From positions 5,909,826 through 5,973,825 of the forward strand of contig NC_064770.1 of assembly GCF_011397635.1 (NCBI RefSeq): 64,000 bases of DNA, given 5' to 3'. The position numbers and the translations under genes are program-made. Source of the DNA: Epinephelus fuscoguttatus (taxonomy: Eukaryota > Chordata > Actinopteri > Perciformes > Serranidae). Below are positions 1 through 12,960 of this stretch, piece after piece. The notes below the pieces were generated by a model. It was not told the origin of the DNA. It searched no databases and worked only from the letters and a program-made list of their open reading frames with translations. Position 1 is the first letter of the stretch. Every line of letters starts with the position of its first letter.

Positions 1-71
1 AGTTTTCCAGCAGCAGTCACTTAGTCCGTGTCAGCACCAGTCCAACAGGGAGACGCACAGATAGGCTTTAG
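1..71 (+). other. possible non-coding first exon of the PIRT-like gene
   Basis: The first 71 bases end in TTTAG followed by GTAAGATGG, a good splice donor, and hold no convincing reading frame. Human PIRT has an untranslated first exon followed by one coding exon, so this may be the 5' UTR exon of the gene whose coding exon starts near 3642. This is inferred from the donor and position only. Confidence 0.25.
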
Positions 72-2620
72 GTAAGATGGAGATTCGATCTTTTATCATT
101 TAATAATTCTGAGCGCTCACATTAATCCACACTAGATCCGTACCAAAATCTGTTTTCTCTGTCAGACAGATGATATTGCAGCTGTTGATCTTGATGTGAT
201 CGTTTCTATGATAGAGTTCAAGTTTTTTGCACATTCTCTATTTCATTAATCAGGTTATGCAGACAGTTTTCCGGAAAAGTTTTTTTCTCATTAAACTACA
301 ATAGAGATCTTTATTTATACAGATTATTGAAAATACAGTGTATGTTTTAGTGCTCTTAATCATAATGTGTGTCATTATACTTTATTTTTCTTACTGTCAA
401 CAAATCTAATGAAAAGACTAAAACCAATGATGTATCTTATTACTAGGTTTTGTGTGTGTCTGACATATGTTATTCTTCTGTGCCATTTAATTCACCTTGT
501 TTTTCCCCAGCAGACATTTTGACTTACCATAGTAGGAAAAGTATTACTAATAACAATAACAATGGCTTTGTTCAATTTGTATTTCAGACATTTCTGACTT
601 TGTAATGGACCAAGATTTTGTATTCTGTTGAAAATGTTTAAACGTAATTGCTCTGGGTCCTTTGGTTGGTGGTGTACTGATACAGTGTACTCGATGAAAG
701 GCTCTGTTGTTTACAGTGGCTTATGTTTGTCTGAGAATTGTCAGGCATAGTTTGAGAAATGCCACATCCTTCAAGTTTGCAGGTTCAAGATGTTTTCTTA
801 CATGATTTGTTTTTTCTTGTGATGTTTTTAATTTTCTCAATAAGAGTTGTGACTGATAACTGTACTGAGTTTTACTTTTTAAATAGTTGTAATGTAATGG
901 GCAAATTCCAAACTTGACTCCTTCCTTTTTTGTGAATAGATACAAACAATTCAAGTTTCTAGTTAATGCTGGACAGGACACTAACCTCCATTCTGGCACC
1001 TATTACACTTACTGTTCAAGGCAGGAATATCGTGCCATTATACTGCCTCGCCGTTCTGTATAAAAAGTACAGTCATGGAAGGGGGGGTGGGGGGGGGGGG
1101 GGGGCAGAGTTGTCTCGCCTCCAAGCCAGCAGCTGAGGTAGCAATGGTGCAGAATTGTGTCTGTGTAAAGGGAACAGGATGGGACCATGCACAGGACAGG
1201 TGTGATGTTTTGACAATGTGTTATGCTCGCGGTACTGTGGGAGATTCTCCCACTATGAGAGATTTAAAAAGTAGCTGGAGGCAGTTAGCAGCAAACTCAA
1301 AGAAGAACAGCAGACAGTCCAGGTCCAGGTGCTTCTTTTCCTCTGAACAGAGGACGAGATCAGCTGCCACGTAACAGGGACAGTGAATGATTGTTATTGC
1401 CATGTTATGCCTTTGTTATTATTTAAAAAATGCTGCCACCATGTTGTAAGTCACACTGGAGGCTGATGCTGCTGTGTTACACATCACACCCATCACAGCT
1501 TCCATGATGCTGGCACGCTATCTGAAATCACACACGGGAACAGCATTCTCTTGGTTCTGTGTAATGTTGTGTTCACACAAAATGCAGTGCGAATTTTCGA
1601 GTCTGAACGCTGAAATATTTTTTGTTGATTCGCTTCATACATGTGTGAAATCAATGAATCAATGAATGGACTTTCGCTGTTACATCCTTGGCATCATACA
1701 TCTCTGGAGGATCTCAGTGCTGATTGGCTATCACGATGCAAATGTTCACTAAAGTTCAGATTTTTCAACTCTCCCGAATTAGTGTATGACATAAAATCGT
1801 GCTATTCACTTAATTTGTGATGCTTAATTCATGTATTTCGCATCTATCATGCCACCTGGCAGGAATTTATGTTTAATTGTGTTTTTACATTAACTTAACA
1901 TGTAATTCACTTGTGCGAATTGTTTCATTCACGCCCGATGTGAAGACAAAATAAAAATGCAAAGGCAGCATAAAGAATTGACTTCGTAGTGGCCCTATAG
2001 TGCGATCTCAGTGTAAAAGGCTTCCTTTGTCTGTAGGTCTGTGGATGAATATGATTTGTTTTCTTTCCAAAGATTTGGTGGATGTGCAGCTGCCAGTGTT
2101 AGAGTGTATGTTGTCTTGTTGATAGCAGTAGTGACTGATAAAGGTTTCCAAGCCTGATAAATCTGCCACTGTAAGGGTAATCATCTGCATAAACAGCAGG
2201 GGATAAGCAAAAAAAAAAAGTAGGGCCAATGGGGAAACGCTGACACTTGACTGACCAAGGGTGTGACATCATCACCCACTCAGTCAATGACAAACCTCCA
2301 AGGTTCTACGGCTGGTCCGGCTTTCCCACAGTCCAGCAAAGAACCCATCAGTGAGCCACTCTGTTGTCCTGGGTGACATGTTCTTTCATTACAATGAATG
2401 CACACTCTGCACTGTATTTTAACTCAGTCCCACGTACATCGTCCTGCCTCCACAAATACTAATTAGAGCACCAAATGTGGATTAATCCCCCACTAAAAAT
2501 AGTTCCCAACAAATGCACTGTATCCTCCTGTTTTTGTAACATTTGCTAAAAACTGCAATTACCAGCTGTTTTAGGAAATTTCTGGGCCTTTTTAACAAGT
2601 CTCCAGACATGCTAGCAGCT
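72..2620. other. non-coding stretch, probable intron of the PIRT-like gene
   Basis: AT-rich sequence with only short chance frames. A G-run broken by a single T lies at 1081-1104. I see no exon, RNA gene or recognisable transposon here. Confidence 0.5.
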
Positions 2621-2629
2621 CTGCGAGAC

Positions 2630-3410
2630 TTGTGAGCCAAATGCTAACATTAGCATGCTAATATGCTCACACTGACAATGTCAACATGCTGATGTTTACA
2701 AGTTTTGTTGTTTATCAAGTTTGATTGTCATCTTAGTTTCATGTGCTGATATGCCAACATTTGCTAACACTAGTAGACACAACGTACAGCTGAGGCCGAT
2801 GGGCAAGTCATTAGTTTTGTGGGTACAGAGTGCCCAGGGATGATGTTTTTTTATGTTGGCCAATGCGTAAGTTCTCTTCGCCCTTGTTCCCTCAACAAAA
2901 AGCTAGTGGGATTCATCCATTGGAATTTGGATTTTATTAGAAAATAAGCTCTGTGGGTAACAAATGATTATTATACTTATATGTTTCAGCAAGATAATCT
3001 TCACAAATGAACACCCCTTTTATGATTTTTGAAGCATAAATGCAATCACCAGAAGTTTTAATGTCGTATGTATTTTTTGTGTGGAAGAACAAAACTTTAA
3101 AGTCTCTTAAGCTTGTGTTCACCACAGACCTTATTTCAGGCATCTAAACAAAAACCTGGTCAAAAAATCCACTGACTTCAAGACAAGGGAACCAGGAGTG
3201 CTAAATTGTTGACTCATTTCTGAGTTTTAGTAGTCATTCCTCCACCACACTATTTGGTTGTAAACCACTGGACAGATTAGAGTCTTGCCCTGATAATGGC
3301 GGTAGATGGAAAGTCAGGATCACCAAAGTTATTAAAATTCACACTGAAAACAACATGAATGTGTTTCCCACATTAAAAAGACATTTATCCAAATGTTATT
3401 TCAGCGTGAA
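2630..3410. repeat. dispersed fish repeat with 'gctaacat' motifs, interrupted
   Basis: The part at 2630-2830 carries repeated gctaacat/gcatgctaa motifs and then cagctgaggccgatgggca. The part at 3260-3360 reads gataatggcggtagatgg and gatcaccaaagttatt. Both pieces resemble a very common non-coding repeat in fish introns. Related sequence in the opposite orientation occurs at about 57.9-58.6 kb, including the complement of the 'gatcaccaaagt' block. The middle (about 2840-3240) is unrelated. Confidence 0.55.
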
Positions 3411-3661
3411 CCAAAGTGGTGAACCTCCTGTCAAACTTTTAGCATGGCTAAAAATGAAACAATATAAAGTGTAAAGATTTACATTTTCAGTAGGAACCAG
3501 TAGGCTTTGGATTGAGAGTCACAAACGGGGTAGGGTTGCTCTTCATGGGATTTGTGGACAGTAAGGAAAATGTAGAATAATGCCAGAATTGTCTGTACAC
3601 ATCAGACTTTGTGATCTGTGATGTGGTGTATCTAATTCCAGCAGTGCCCTCCAGTGTGGCC

Positions 3662-4069
3662 ATGCTCAACACAACAGTCACCATATCAACCATGGATCCT
3701 TCTTCTCAGGATGGGGAGGACACTGACGCCACCACACCACTCAACCCTCTCCAGGACATGGAGTCACCAGGCTGTCAGGGCAGTCTGGCTCCATCCAGCT
3801 GGCTCCTCTACTTTAAGCCTATTATGGCCATTGGTGTTGGCACACTGCTGTTTGGATCAGGCACAGCACTGTCCCTGCTCTACTTCACGCATATGGGCAA
3901 CTTCCCCTATCTGCTGGGGCCACTGTTTCTCTCTGTGGGTCTGATGTTCCTGGTCACTGGCCTGGTCTGGATCCCTGTGCTCAAACAGAGCCTTGATGAG
4001 CAAAATATGCTCATCAAGATCAACCATGGCAGGGGCCTCCAAGTGGAGCACAAACTGATGGGAAACTAA
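3662..4069 (+). CDS. pirt: PIRT-like phosphoinositide-interacting two-pass membrane protein
   Basis: A 135-residue protein from the ATG at 3662; a splice acceptor (tctaattccag) lies about 20 bases upstream. Another in-frame ATG at 3692, in a better context (accATGg), is an alternative start. Residues 1-48 are polar and acidic. Two membrane segments lie at about 53-74 and 84-106. The stretch FKPI...GPLFLSVGLM.LVTGLVWIP matches the conserved core of mammalian PIRT (KPI, GPGFLSLGLM, GLVWVP), and the length is close to the 137 residues of human PIRT. PIRT is a plasma-membrane regulator of TRPV1 and TRPM8 that binds PIP2 through a basic C-terminal tail. Here that tail is not polybasic (KQSLDEQNMLIKI...), so lipid binding may differ. 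The neighbour TMEM238L supports orthology with the 17p12 gene. A PIRT-family paralogue is the alternative. Confidence 0.72.
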   Translation: MLNTTVTISTMDPSSQDGEDTDATTPLNPLQDMESPGCQGSLAPSSWLLYFKPIMAIGVGTLLFGSGTALSLLYFTHMGNFPYLLGPLFLSVGLMFLVTGLVWIPVLKQSLDEQNMLIKINHGRGLQVEHKLMGN

Positions 4070-4339
4070 TGAACCATCTGCTTTGAAAGCAGTGTGTGGT
4101 CACACTTTTGGAGAGAGTTGACTTGCATTGTGGGAGTGTGGGATCCAGTGTTTTTGGAACTTGACCCATACTGTACCAGGGGACTAACAGTCAGGATATC
4201 TCAGCCTCTGCTGCTGCCTCCATTTTGAACATTCTTAATTTGAATTACCATTATGTCTCACTTCATTATGCGGTCTGATATTGTTCTCATGTCAGGCTGT
4301 TCTCTGTTTGATGTGTGATTCAGTCGATACAATTTTCAT

Positions 4340-4530
4340 TCAGGGCCGTAGCCAGGACTTTAGAAATACTGAGGTCATCCGGTCCCCCAAGTCTAAAACT
4401 CTGACCGGACACCAAAGAAAAGTAGTTGTTGTTTTTTGTTTTTTTGTTTTTTGGTTTTTTTTGCTGACAGTTGTATTTTATTGTCTGAACACTTTATCAT
4501 GAAGGTCTATGTTCTGTAAAATCCTTGTGT
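4340..4530. repeat. dispersed repeat ('gtagccaggact..aatactgaggtca' family), copy 1
   Basis: The segment ggccgtagccaggactttagaaatactgaggtca recurs in slightly diverged form at 13345-13390 (gctgtagccaggatttaaacaatactgaggtca), and its end again near 20085. Copies at separate sites show it is a dispersed element. The family is not identified; a T-rich tract follows at 4425-4465. Confidence 0.45.
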
Positions 4531-5309
4531 CTCCTAAATGTCAACTTTTAATGTGCAAAGACATACAGTCCTATTCAGATTTGTGACAGTGTGTTTTTTT
4601 AGAGAAATGATTTATTAGAATAAGCTCATCCCAATAACAAACACTTAATCCTTACCTTTATCTGAAAAAATGTTGTTGTTTTTTTTATTAACATTAACTC
4701 TGTGAAGTGCTAAGAATAAAACTCTGGATAATAATGAATTGATTTATCTATTGGCCTAAAAATAGTCAAAATGGAATATATTAGACAAAAGAAAATGTAG
4801 AGTAAGCCTTTAAAGTATATGTTAATGGATAACATAAACTGCCACCAGGCTGTTTAAACCCCCTCATTTCCAGAAAAACCAAGGACATGATCTCAGTTGT
4901 AGCTACAGCTTTATTTGCGGCTGACCTGGGAGATATAATAGCAGGTTGGTATCACAAGCTAGTTGGCTAAAAACATGTAGCTTCTTGTGGCTGTTAGAGA
5001 GTAAGATCTTTCTGTCTTTACATGATAAATGATTGCTTCTTAACAGGTTAACCATTTTTCTTGTGATTCATGAGGAGGCAGATGTGGCAAGACTTCTGTT
5101 TTACATTGTTGTACTACTATGCAATATCATTGTTTTGTGATACGGCCCTCCACTTCCTGCGTCTTGCTCTGTTCAACCAAATATTAAATAAACAATTTTC
5201 CTACCACTTCAAACTACTTATTATGCCACTGCGACAACGCTAGCCTTAGCCAGACTCATTATGTTTTGGGGTTGTCTGTCCATCCCATTTCCATGAACAC
5301 AATATCTAA

Positions 5310-5700
5310 AGAATGTCTTGAGGGAATTGTTTATTTATTTATTTATTTTATTTTATTTTATTTATTTATTTATTTTTTTTTCAAATTTGGCATAACTGTC
5401 CACTTGGACTCCAGGACAAACTGATTAGATTTTGGTGGTCAAAGTTCAAGATCACAATGACCTTGTAACCTTGGGACCTTTTTGTGGATGCAGTATCTCA
5501 AGAAGGCCTTCAGGGAATTTCCCCAAATTTGGCTCAAACATCCACTTAGACTCAATTATGAACTTATTGGAATTTGGTGGTTGAAGGGCAAAGGTGACTG
5601 TGACCTCACAGTTGGCCATAACTCAAGAATTCATACACTAGTTATAACAAAATTTTACATGAATGTGACATTTTACATCCAAATGTCAAAAGTCTTGACT
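5310..5700. repeat. dispersed repeat with internal duplication ('gaccttg..tggtcaa' family), copy 1
   Basis: Two imperfect units (about 5310-5470 and 5500-5640) share 'gaggGAATT', 'ccacttggactc', 'ctgattagattttggtggt' and 'gtgaccttg'-like blocks. The reverse complement of the same sequence lies at about 61.2-61.4 kb. An ATTT-rich microsatellite (5330-5381) sits inside the first unit. The units are non-coding and probably part of a degraded LINE or other transposon. Confidence 0.55.
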
Positions 5701-5954
5701 ATTTAGTGGTTAGTTAGTTAGTTAGTAGATAAGTAGGAACTTATATTATTCATCATTTAAGTGTTGAAATACATACCAAAGTCTATTAGCTGTAGATTCA
5801 TCAGCTTTCAGTGGTGACATGGACCCATTACAGCAAGATGTCCCAACTGGGTAATAGTCATGTGAGGGGGGGGGGGGTGCCGGAACCTGAACAGATTCAA
5901 GAGCCAGGTAAGAGGTCATATGAGCACATATGACAACAGTGTAGGCATGGGTCA

Positions 5955-6420
5955 ATCCCATAGACTGTAAAAATAATGGACGTCATCCATCATAATGTCA
6001 CCTATTGGTTTACAGACTCCTGTTTTGAAGCCTTGAGTTTTGGCTGTCGCCATATCAGATTATGAGTCAGAAGTGACCATATTTGGATGAGAGGGTGGAT
6101 CTGTTTTTCATTTAAGCAGGCCTACCCTTAAATATGCATAAATTTAAGCCTTAATAACATTTAAACAAGTGAGTTAATATTCAGCCCCTGTATAGTTGTC
6201 ATGAATGTTAAAATTAGCTATAGAGACCAAAACCATTTTTTTGTACCAGGCTGTAAACATGTTTATTTCTGCTGTAAAGTTGGGCATTTTACCATGGGGG
6301 TCTATGGGGACTGACTTGCTCTTGGAACCAGCCCCAAGTGGCCATTAGAGGAACTGCAGTTTTTGGCACTTCAGCATTGGCTTCATTTTTCAGCCCCAGA
6401 GGTTACCACTGGGTCAGTCC
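5955..6420. repeat. miniature element, 'atagactgtaaaaataatgg' family, copy 1
   Basis: The element begins with catagactgtaaaaataatg and contains gccatatcagattatgag, ctgctgtaaagttgggcat, tctatggggactgac and ccaagtggccattagagg. The same blocks occur in reverse complement at 42595-42760, 47755-47860 and 50335-51510, so this is a multi-copy non-autonomous element. A G-run at 5866-5877 lies just outside it. Confidence 0.6.
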
Positions 6421-8598
6421 TTGCATTTAAAAAGGGTGGGCATCACAGGGCTAGCCAATGGCATGGAAGCATCTGTCACATCAGTTTTCATAATGCTTTT
6501 ATTAGGATGACAGATATTAAAAGTTAAGACTTTGCATGTGAAGATGTAAATATCTTGGATGATAAATGAAACATGTCTTTGGCTAGCAGGCTAGCTAAAT
6601 GTTATGTTGATATAAGAATCATTTCTGTAATTCAGCTCACAACAAGTGGACAGCTAGGTCCACCTTATTCACTCTTGTCACAGTTTTTGTGGCCAATCTT
6701 CCAGCTCTGACTCAAGAGCATGACATGTAGGCAGTATCAACAACACTCCCCACAAAGCTCTACTTGGCCAATTGTGTGTCCAACCAGGGACACAGCCACC
6801 AATGAGCACAACAGTAGACCTAACTTTAAAGGTATATTATGCATGTATTTCCCCTTGCTATATTTTTTCTTTTTTTCAGCACTGTGTCTCCTGGATGCCT
6901 GCTGCTTACAGTCTGGCACCTGGTTGCTACCTTTTTATAATCTGCTGACCTCACCTGATCCCTGTGGGGGTGCACATCCATAAATGTTCTGAGCACAGAA
7001 AATAAGAAGAAAATTAGAAAATCCAGGCAGAGGGCAGGGTCTCTGCAGTTAACTACATCAGCTGAGTGGGTTGTAAATGATGATAGAGAGAGATTACTTC
7101 TGTATGAGTCTGTACATTATGTTACAGGGAAATCATGCATTGTATGTCTTTAATTACTCAAAAAGGACAGTGTTGCCTGTGATTCAGAGGTCTGGGACCA
7201 GGATTCTGTGGGTCTCCAAATTTTATGCAAGTGCAATAGCTTGTTTGCAATTATGTGACTCTTATGATGCACAAAATTCAGAGGGAGGGCAGGAAGTGCT
7301 AAATCCTTACACTGCATAAATTGGATATAGATGAAAGTGACTATATGAAAGGTTTGAATGAACCTGCAGCCAACAGGTATCGTCAGGAAACTGAAAATGA
7401 TGTTAGATGCGGTACATACAGAATTAAGAAAAGTGATTTCTCTTGCAACTTGACTGATTAACCCAGTGTGGACGTGATCATTGTTACAAATTACCTCATC
7501 CTCCATCCCTAACGTTACGTGGTAGGGTGATGAAAGTGTACAGGTAGTCTAGGAGACTATAGCTGTTCTGTGTTGGGTCTGTGACTGGAATTGCTGCTGT
7601 CTTGTTTTGGGCAGTTTAATCAAATGTGCTTAAGTATAACGGTGTTCTGTATATCAACTCTGTACATGGATGCACCACTGTCAGGCTAATTTTACTAACT
7701 AATGTTAGCTAATTTAAGCTACTATTTTCTACCTACTGGGTCAACCAGTCGTAGAGGTCTGGTGAAACACTATTAACAATCTGGGTCTTGGCCAAAAACA
7801 CGGAGATACAGCACAATTTAAGTACATTCAACTCAAGTAAACAACAGCTTAGTTGACTTCACCCATCTAGACTGACGATGGAGGTTTTGATCCACATCTT
7901 CCGCTGTTTCTCAGTGAGGTTTTTTTGTGATTTCTCCCCTATCTGTCCTATTATTTTCAGGACTTAAAGTGGTGCTTGTTTTTCCACAATTTATTTGATT
8001 GGTTCAGCCGTAAACAGCACAAATCCTAGGCATCTGTGCAGTGTTCTCCGCCTCTTGTTGCCTGCCCTCCATCTGGACAGTGCACTGATGTATGATGTTA
8101 TATGCATGTTATATGTGATTTATATACTAAATCACTGGAGTAACCCTCCAGGTAAATGCTTGTAGCCAAACAAGCTAAAACATACAATAACCATCTTTCA
8201 AAAGGAGCATATGTTGTCATTACTTTATATCTTTTAAACACTAATTACAGCTGTGCAGGGCAGTGCTCCCCTGTGGGACACGGCATGAATGAATCCCTCT
8301 ACATACTGGGGAAAAGTTAATTTCTTTTTTGACGAATATGTTACACAGGCCATCCTACATGAGTCATTTTCTGCTGCCCATCTGTCTCATTGTATCCCTG
8401 TTGGTTGTTGTTGTCTGTTATTTATTTATTTGTCATCTTCTCCATAAGCCTTTCTGCTCATTGTGGGCTGTTTAAATCCTTTAGAACAGGATTACTGAGG
8501 CAGAGAAATGCAACTGGACATATCCATCTCTGATTGTTTTCAGATCAACATGGCTGCCGGTTGCCGACCTCCCAGACTCCACCCCTAAACCCACCCAT

Positions 8599-8650
<52 letters not shown>

Positions 8651-11530
8651 GCTTTGTATAGTGGCTCCAGGCCAAAGACCAGCACATGAACTGGTCTGAC
8701 CTAGTGTAACCTGCAGCACAGCCATCTGTCTGTATGCCTTATGCAAATACAAGAGGAAATGTCCTGTAGGATGACAGCTTTGTCATTAAAAAACACTAAT
8801 GCAAACATGCAAACAATGTTCATGCTACATAAGAAAGCTATAAGAATTGTGAACTAATCAAATTACTATGAACCAACCAATGCTCTATTTATTAACCTAC
8901 ATGAGAGTTTATGTATTATTGTGAAATAATATATGTAGTTGTATGTCAGTATAATAATAATGTAACAAGGGGTGACTCTATGCAAATATTATTCAAAAAA
9001 TGTATGTCTCTATTTGATACTGACAGTAGAGATAGAGACAGGAAGTGAAGGGAGACAGACAGGGAGAGGATGCATCAAAAGTCCCCAGCTGGATTCAAAT
9101 AAGGAACATTGTTGTTCTGTGGTATTATACAGGATGGCCCATCTTTGCAACTATCTGTGGTATTTTACTGGTTTAAATCACCTAACTAGGTTGTTGTTAA
9201 GAGGAGGGGACGTCTGTGGATATTTCAGCTTGCGGTAAAAACCTCTTGAACGTGAGGATCAGAAATAAGTGAGCACACGTAACAGGTGCTGGACAAACAG
9301 GCCGTCTGTGATGTGCCAAAAAGTGTAGAGGAAAGACTACTTTGTACCATGAAACTGCTTAATTCAGTGTTTTTACTGATTTCAACAACACGTTCTCATC
9401 CCACCTTATCAAATATCACCACTTTATCTGTGGCCTTTCACATGGCTTTACGTGCTAGGTATCCTCCTGCGTCTGTTGCTGACATTCCAGGATGGCGTGT
9501 CAGTTTATACCTGTTACATTATGTGTCTTTTCAAAATACACTTTTGTTTTCACAGGAATTGTACACTTTCTGTTCCTTAGATGCATACAGTCTTCTTCAA
9601 AATAAACTTATGTTTTCGCTCAACATTCAAGCAGGAAGTGAACACTGGGTTCCTGGCTGAAAGTCCAGGGTTTGATGGACCCATCCACCTCCTCTCACGC
9701 CCACCTCTAGGGACTTTCCAGCACCTTTTATAGCATTGTTACCGGCAGCAGAGTTTCCTCACCCTGTGAAAGGTGAAACAGCAGCATTTCAAACTAAGTC
9801 TGTCTGTCCAGTGGTGTAGCTATGAAAGGTGCCTTTTTGCGTCTGTGTCTGGCACCGAACTCATCGACAAAGTGCCAACATATGACGAGTTTGACGATGG
9901 AGAATGGGCTGATTTCAATCTCCTGATCAGTTTGCTTTAGAGCGGAAGAGACCTGAACAATGAACACTGAGGGAATTTTAACCAGCAGGCATGTGCACAG
10001 ATAGACCGGTGGTGCTCAAGCACCTGCCCTTTTGACCTCTGTCTAGATACAGTAAGTGCCCTTTTCTCAAGACATGTTTTTTTTTCCTTTCAATTTCTTT
10101 TTTTTAGAGTTGGTCCATGGCATCAGTTCCCAATTAAAAGTGAGTTGTATGCCTGACAACTGTATTGTAGTCGAGCCTCTGCCCCTCCCTCTTCAACTTC
10201 ACTTTTGGCAGCCACACAAAACACAGCGCCTTGCAGAGCAGCATCACGTCTCTCTGACCTGCCATCATGGACAGCCAGGTAACAAGTGTGTTTGCCCTCA
10301 GCCTCAGCATTGTTTGTCACTGTTGTTTAAATAAACCACTATTAAAACATCTCAATACAGCCAGTCTAATTAAGGCAATAACCCACTGTTACTGTAAGAA
10401 AAACTGTAACAACAAGTAAACTAGTCTAGTGTCTCCCTCCAACTCCCTGGCTGATTCAGGTTCACCAACTGCCCAGTGCGAACATAGACAAATGGCAAGT
10501 TACTTTGTTCTAACTGGTGTCTTTTAAAAGCAAAACTCAACTTGAAATAAAGTTTATATCTCCCACGTTACATCTCTGATAATTTATGTAAACAAAAATG
10601 ACATGCAGTTTGGGGCTGCACTGCGTAAAGAGCACAGAGGAGAAGAGGAGGAGCTGTACGTTTGTTCTCTAGGTTTCTTAAAGCTTCTTTAGAAGATAAT
10701 TGTAAGAATTAGCACATTACTATTTAAAAAATGAGGGTAAGTGAATGGGGAAAGAAATTGTGAAGAGGAGAGCAAAGGAAAAGAATAGAGGATAGGAGAG
10801 GAGACTGCACTTAGCTTGATTGTTGCAACTGAACACAGGCCTACTTTGTAATTTGGAGGTCATATTGGTTGGTTTATTATTTTAGTTATTCAGAAAATGT
10901 TTCAAACACCTCCTGAGTAAGCTAGACAAAAATTTCCCCGCTCATTAACTGTGCACAAATGTTCTTTGTGTATTCAGGCCTCAAGCTCTAAAAGATAGGA
11001 ATCTCCCAGCAGAGTGCACATTGCATGCACACAATTTTTTGTGCATGCACAAAAAAAAAAAAAAAAAAAGAGGGAAGGATGCCCTTTTTTTCCACTTGTG
11101 CACCTGTCCTGCAAAATGCCTGTGCACGGTAGGCTACTGCTAACCAGGAGAAGTTTGAATTGGTTGCAATCTGCAATCCTCACTGCAAGGCACCACTAAA
11201 TCCCCCTGAATCTCACACAATGGACCTTTACCACTCTGAAAGGGACTGTGTTTGACAATGAGTACTTTTACCTTCACAGTGTATTTAGTATTTTCTAAGC
11301 TTTCCCTGCCAGTGTCATTTGTTTCAGACATTTTATTTGTTAAAGCAAATTAACATCTGATAAATAACTTATTTTAGTTCATCCTTAATGTGTGTTTCTC
11401 TTATTTGCAGTGATCTCAAAATAACAGATGCCCCTGTAATTGTATGCATCAGTGTATATTACAGCTGAAGACAGTCCACACATTGACTTCTTGAAGTAAA
11501 ATGGACGGTAACCCCTTTTTTCTTCCACAG
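6421..11530. other. intergenic stretch without a recognised gene
   Basis: Only short chance frames are present. A (CA)n microsatellite is at 8600-8646. The block at about 9400-9800, starting aacaacacgttctcatccc, has the look of another dispersed fish repeat but has no second copy in the window. A poly(A) run is at 11050-11069. No RNA genes were seen. Confidence 0.45.
8600..8646. repeat. (CA)n microsatellite
   Basis: An uninterrupted CA dinucleotide run of about 47 bases. Confidence 0.97.
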
Positions 11531-11878
11531 AAATACCTGCAATCAAGTCAGTGACTCAGAATAATGGCAGTCCCAACACAAGCACGACAGATATTCCAGG
11601 TGACACTCATACCTGTAAAAACTGCAGCTGAATCAAATGGAAAACAGAAACACCTTGCACCTAGGGGCGGGCAGGTGGTGCTGCCAGCTCCTCCTCCAGT
11701 GGGCTCCACGCCCCTCCTATCTGAGGCAGCGACCTGAGCGGGGTAGAGCACCTCACCTGACTCACCTTACAGCCGCTCTGTAACTCAATGCCAGCGGACA
11801 GAGGCACCTGGAAATAAGTTGTTTCTGTCAGAGACCTGTGCGTCTCTTCGGAGTCCTACAGCCCAGCTGTATGCTGAC

Positions 11879-12412
11879 ATGGAGCCAGCGTACCGGGGTC
11901 TGGGCCGCTGTGTGTGCTGCTTCTGGCTCGCAGTAGCCTTTGACATTGTGGGACTGGTTGTGCTGCTCATCGGGGTGTTTGTGAACATATTTTTCTATGA
12001 CCTGCTCATCTATGCGGGAGCCATCGTCATCTTCCTCAGCCTCATCTGGTGGGTGTTCTGGTACTCTGGGAACATCGAGGTGCCCCCGGCGGAGCTCGAG
12101 GATGATGTCGGGTTACTGAAGAAGGACAAGGGCGCTCTGGGCGGCATCAGCGGCGCGGTGAGGCGCCTCTCCAGCCGAGTGTCCAGCGGCATCAGGAACT
12201 CGTTCCGGAGGAACGGAGGACCGTCTAGCAGCCACACGGACCATACGCACAGGTCAGCCGGAGAGCCTCCGCGGGCCCCGCAAGCGGAGCAGGTGGCTGT
12301 TGCCATGGCAACGTTGACCCCACGGGAGGATACCCCGCACACGGCTGTCTCTTCAGTGGCGGGCTGTGACGTAGAAATGCCGCACACAACAACAGAGACT
12401 TCACCTACATAG
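11879..12412 (+). CDS. tmem238l: TMEM238-family two-pass membrane protein, probably TMEM238L
   Basis: A 177-residue protein. The start is the ATG at 11879 (gacATGg), where similarity to TMEM238 begins; the frame is open further upstream but without similarity. The N-terminus [19 protein letters not shown] leads into a membrane helix at about 15-36. A second helix is at about 43-62, containing the family signature [18 protein letters not shown], then [13 protein letters not shown]. Human TMEM238 has the same block (DLLIYSGALLVFLSL...WYTGNIE). The C-terminal half is basic and rich in Ser, Arg and Gly, and probably cytosolic and disordered. Function is unknown for the family. TMEM238L is the neighbour of PIRT on human 17p12, which is why I prefer it to TMEM238. 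The coding region is GC-rich compared with its AT-rich surroundings. Confidence 0.8.
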   Translation: MEPAYRGLGRCVCCFWLAVAFDIVGLVVLLIGVFVNIFFYDLLIYAGAIVIFLSLIWWVFWYSGNIEVPPAELEDDVGLLKKDKGALGGISGAVRRLSSRVSSGIRNSFRRNGGPSSSHTDHTHRSAGEPPRAPQAEQVAVAMATLTPREDTPHTAVSSVAGCDVEMPHTTTETSPT

Positions 12413-12586
12413 TGTAGGCCGACAGGTGAGGCCGTAACGCTACCTGTACCTGTATTTTGAATGTCAAATTAGTTATTACTCTGTGGTGTTATATTATATT
12501 ATATTCCTTAAGTGCAGCACTATTTTATGTCTTTGATTAATTAGACTTTGTTCCACTTTCAAAGTTTTTTTTTCTTTATAGGTCTA

Positions 12587-12960
12587 TTTAGTCTGCCTCA
12601 GGGGTGTAGGCTAAATCTAGACAGTGCAGGCAGTGCGGTTGCACAAAGGCCCGTGAGGTGGAGGGGCCAATAGAGAGTGGGCCCTCCAACAATGTGTTGG
12701 GTGGAGAATGGGCCCTTATGAGTAACTGCCACCTTGAAAATATGCCTGTGTTCAAAATGGCTAAAAACTCATTAAATATCACAATATCACACACAATAGC
12801 GTATACCATCTGGCCCATCATAACAGCGTGCACTAGGGCCTGTCGTACCTACCGCACACTACTGGTCTGTCTGTAAGACCACTGTTGGAGCCTGAGACCT
12901 TAATTTCATTGCTTTACTGTAATTGTGCAAATTACAATAAAGACCCTGAAACTTGACACT
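12587..12960. repeat. probable dispersed fish repeat
   Basis: The block around 'ctagacagtgcaggcagtgcggttgcaca' and 'gaggtggaggggccaatagagagtgggccc' resembles a repeat common in fish genomic DNA. It lies in the proposed 3' UTR intron. The family is not identified, and there is no second copy in the window. Confidence 0.35.

Noticed and set aside
7150-7506. 118-codon minus-strand frame
   Set aside because: It has unremarkable composition, no motif and no splice signals; it is expected by chance in AT-rich DNA.
12010-12387. 125-codon minus-strand frame
   Set aside because: It is the mirror of the GC-rich TMEM238L coding exon.
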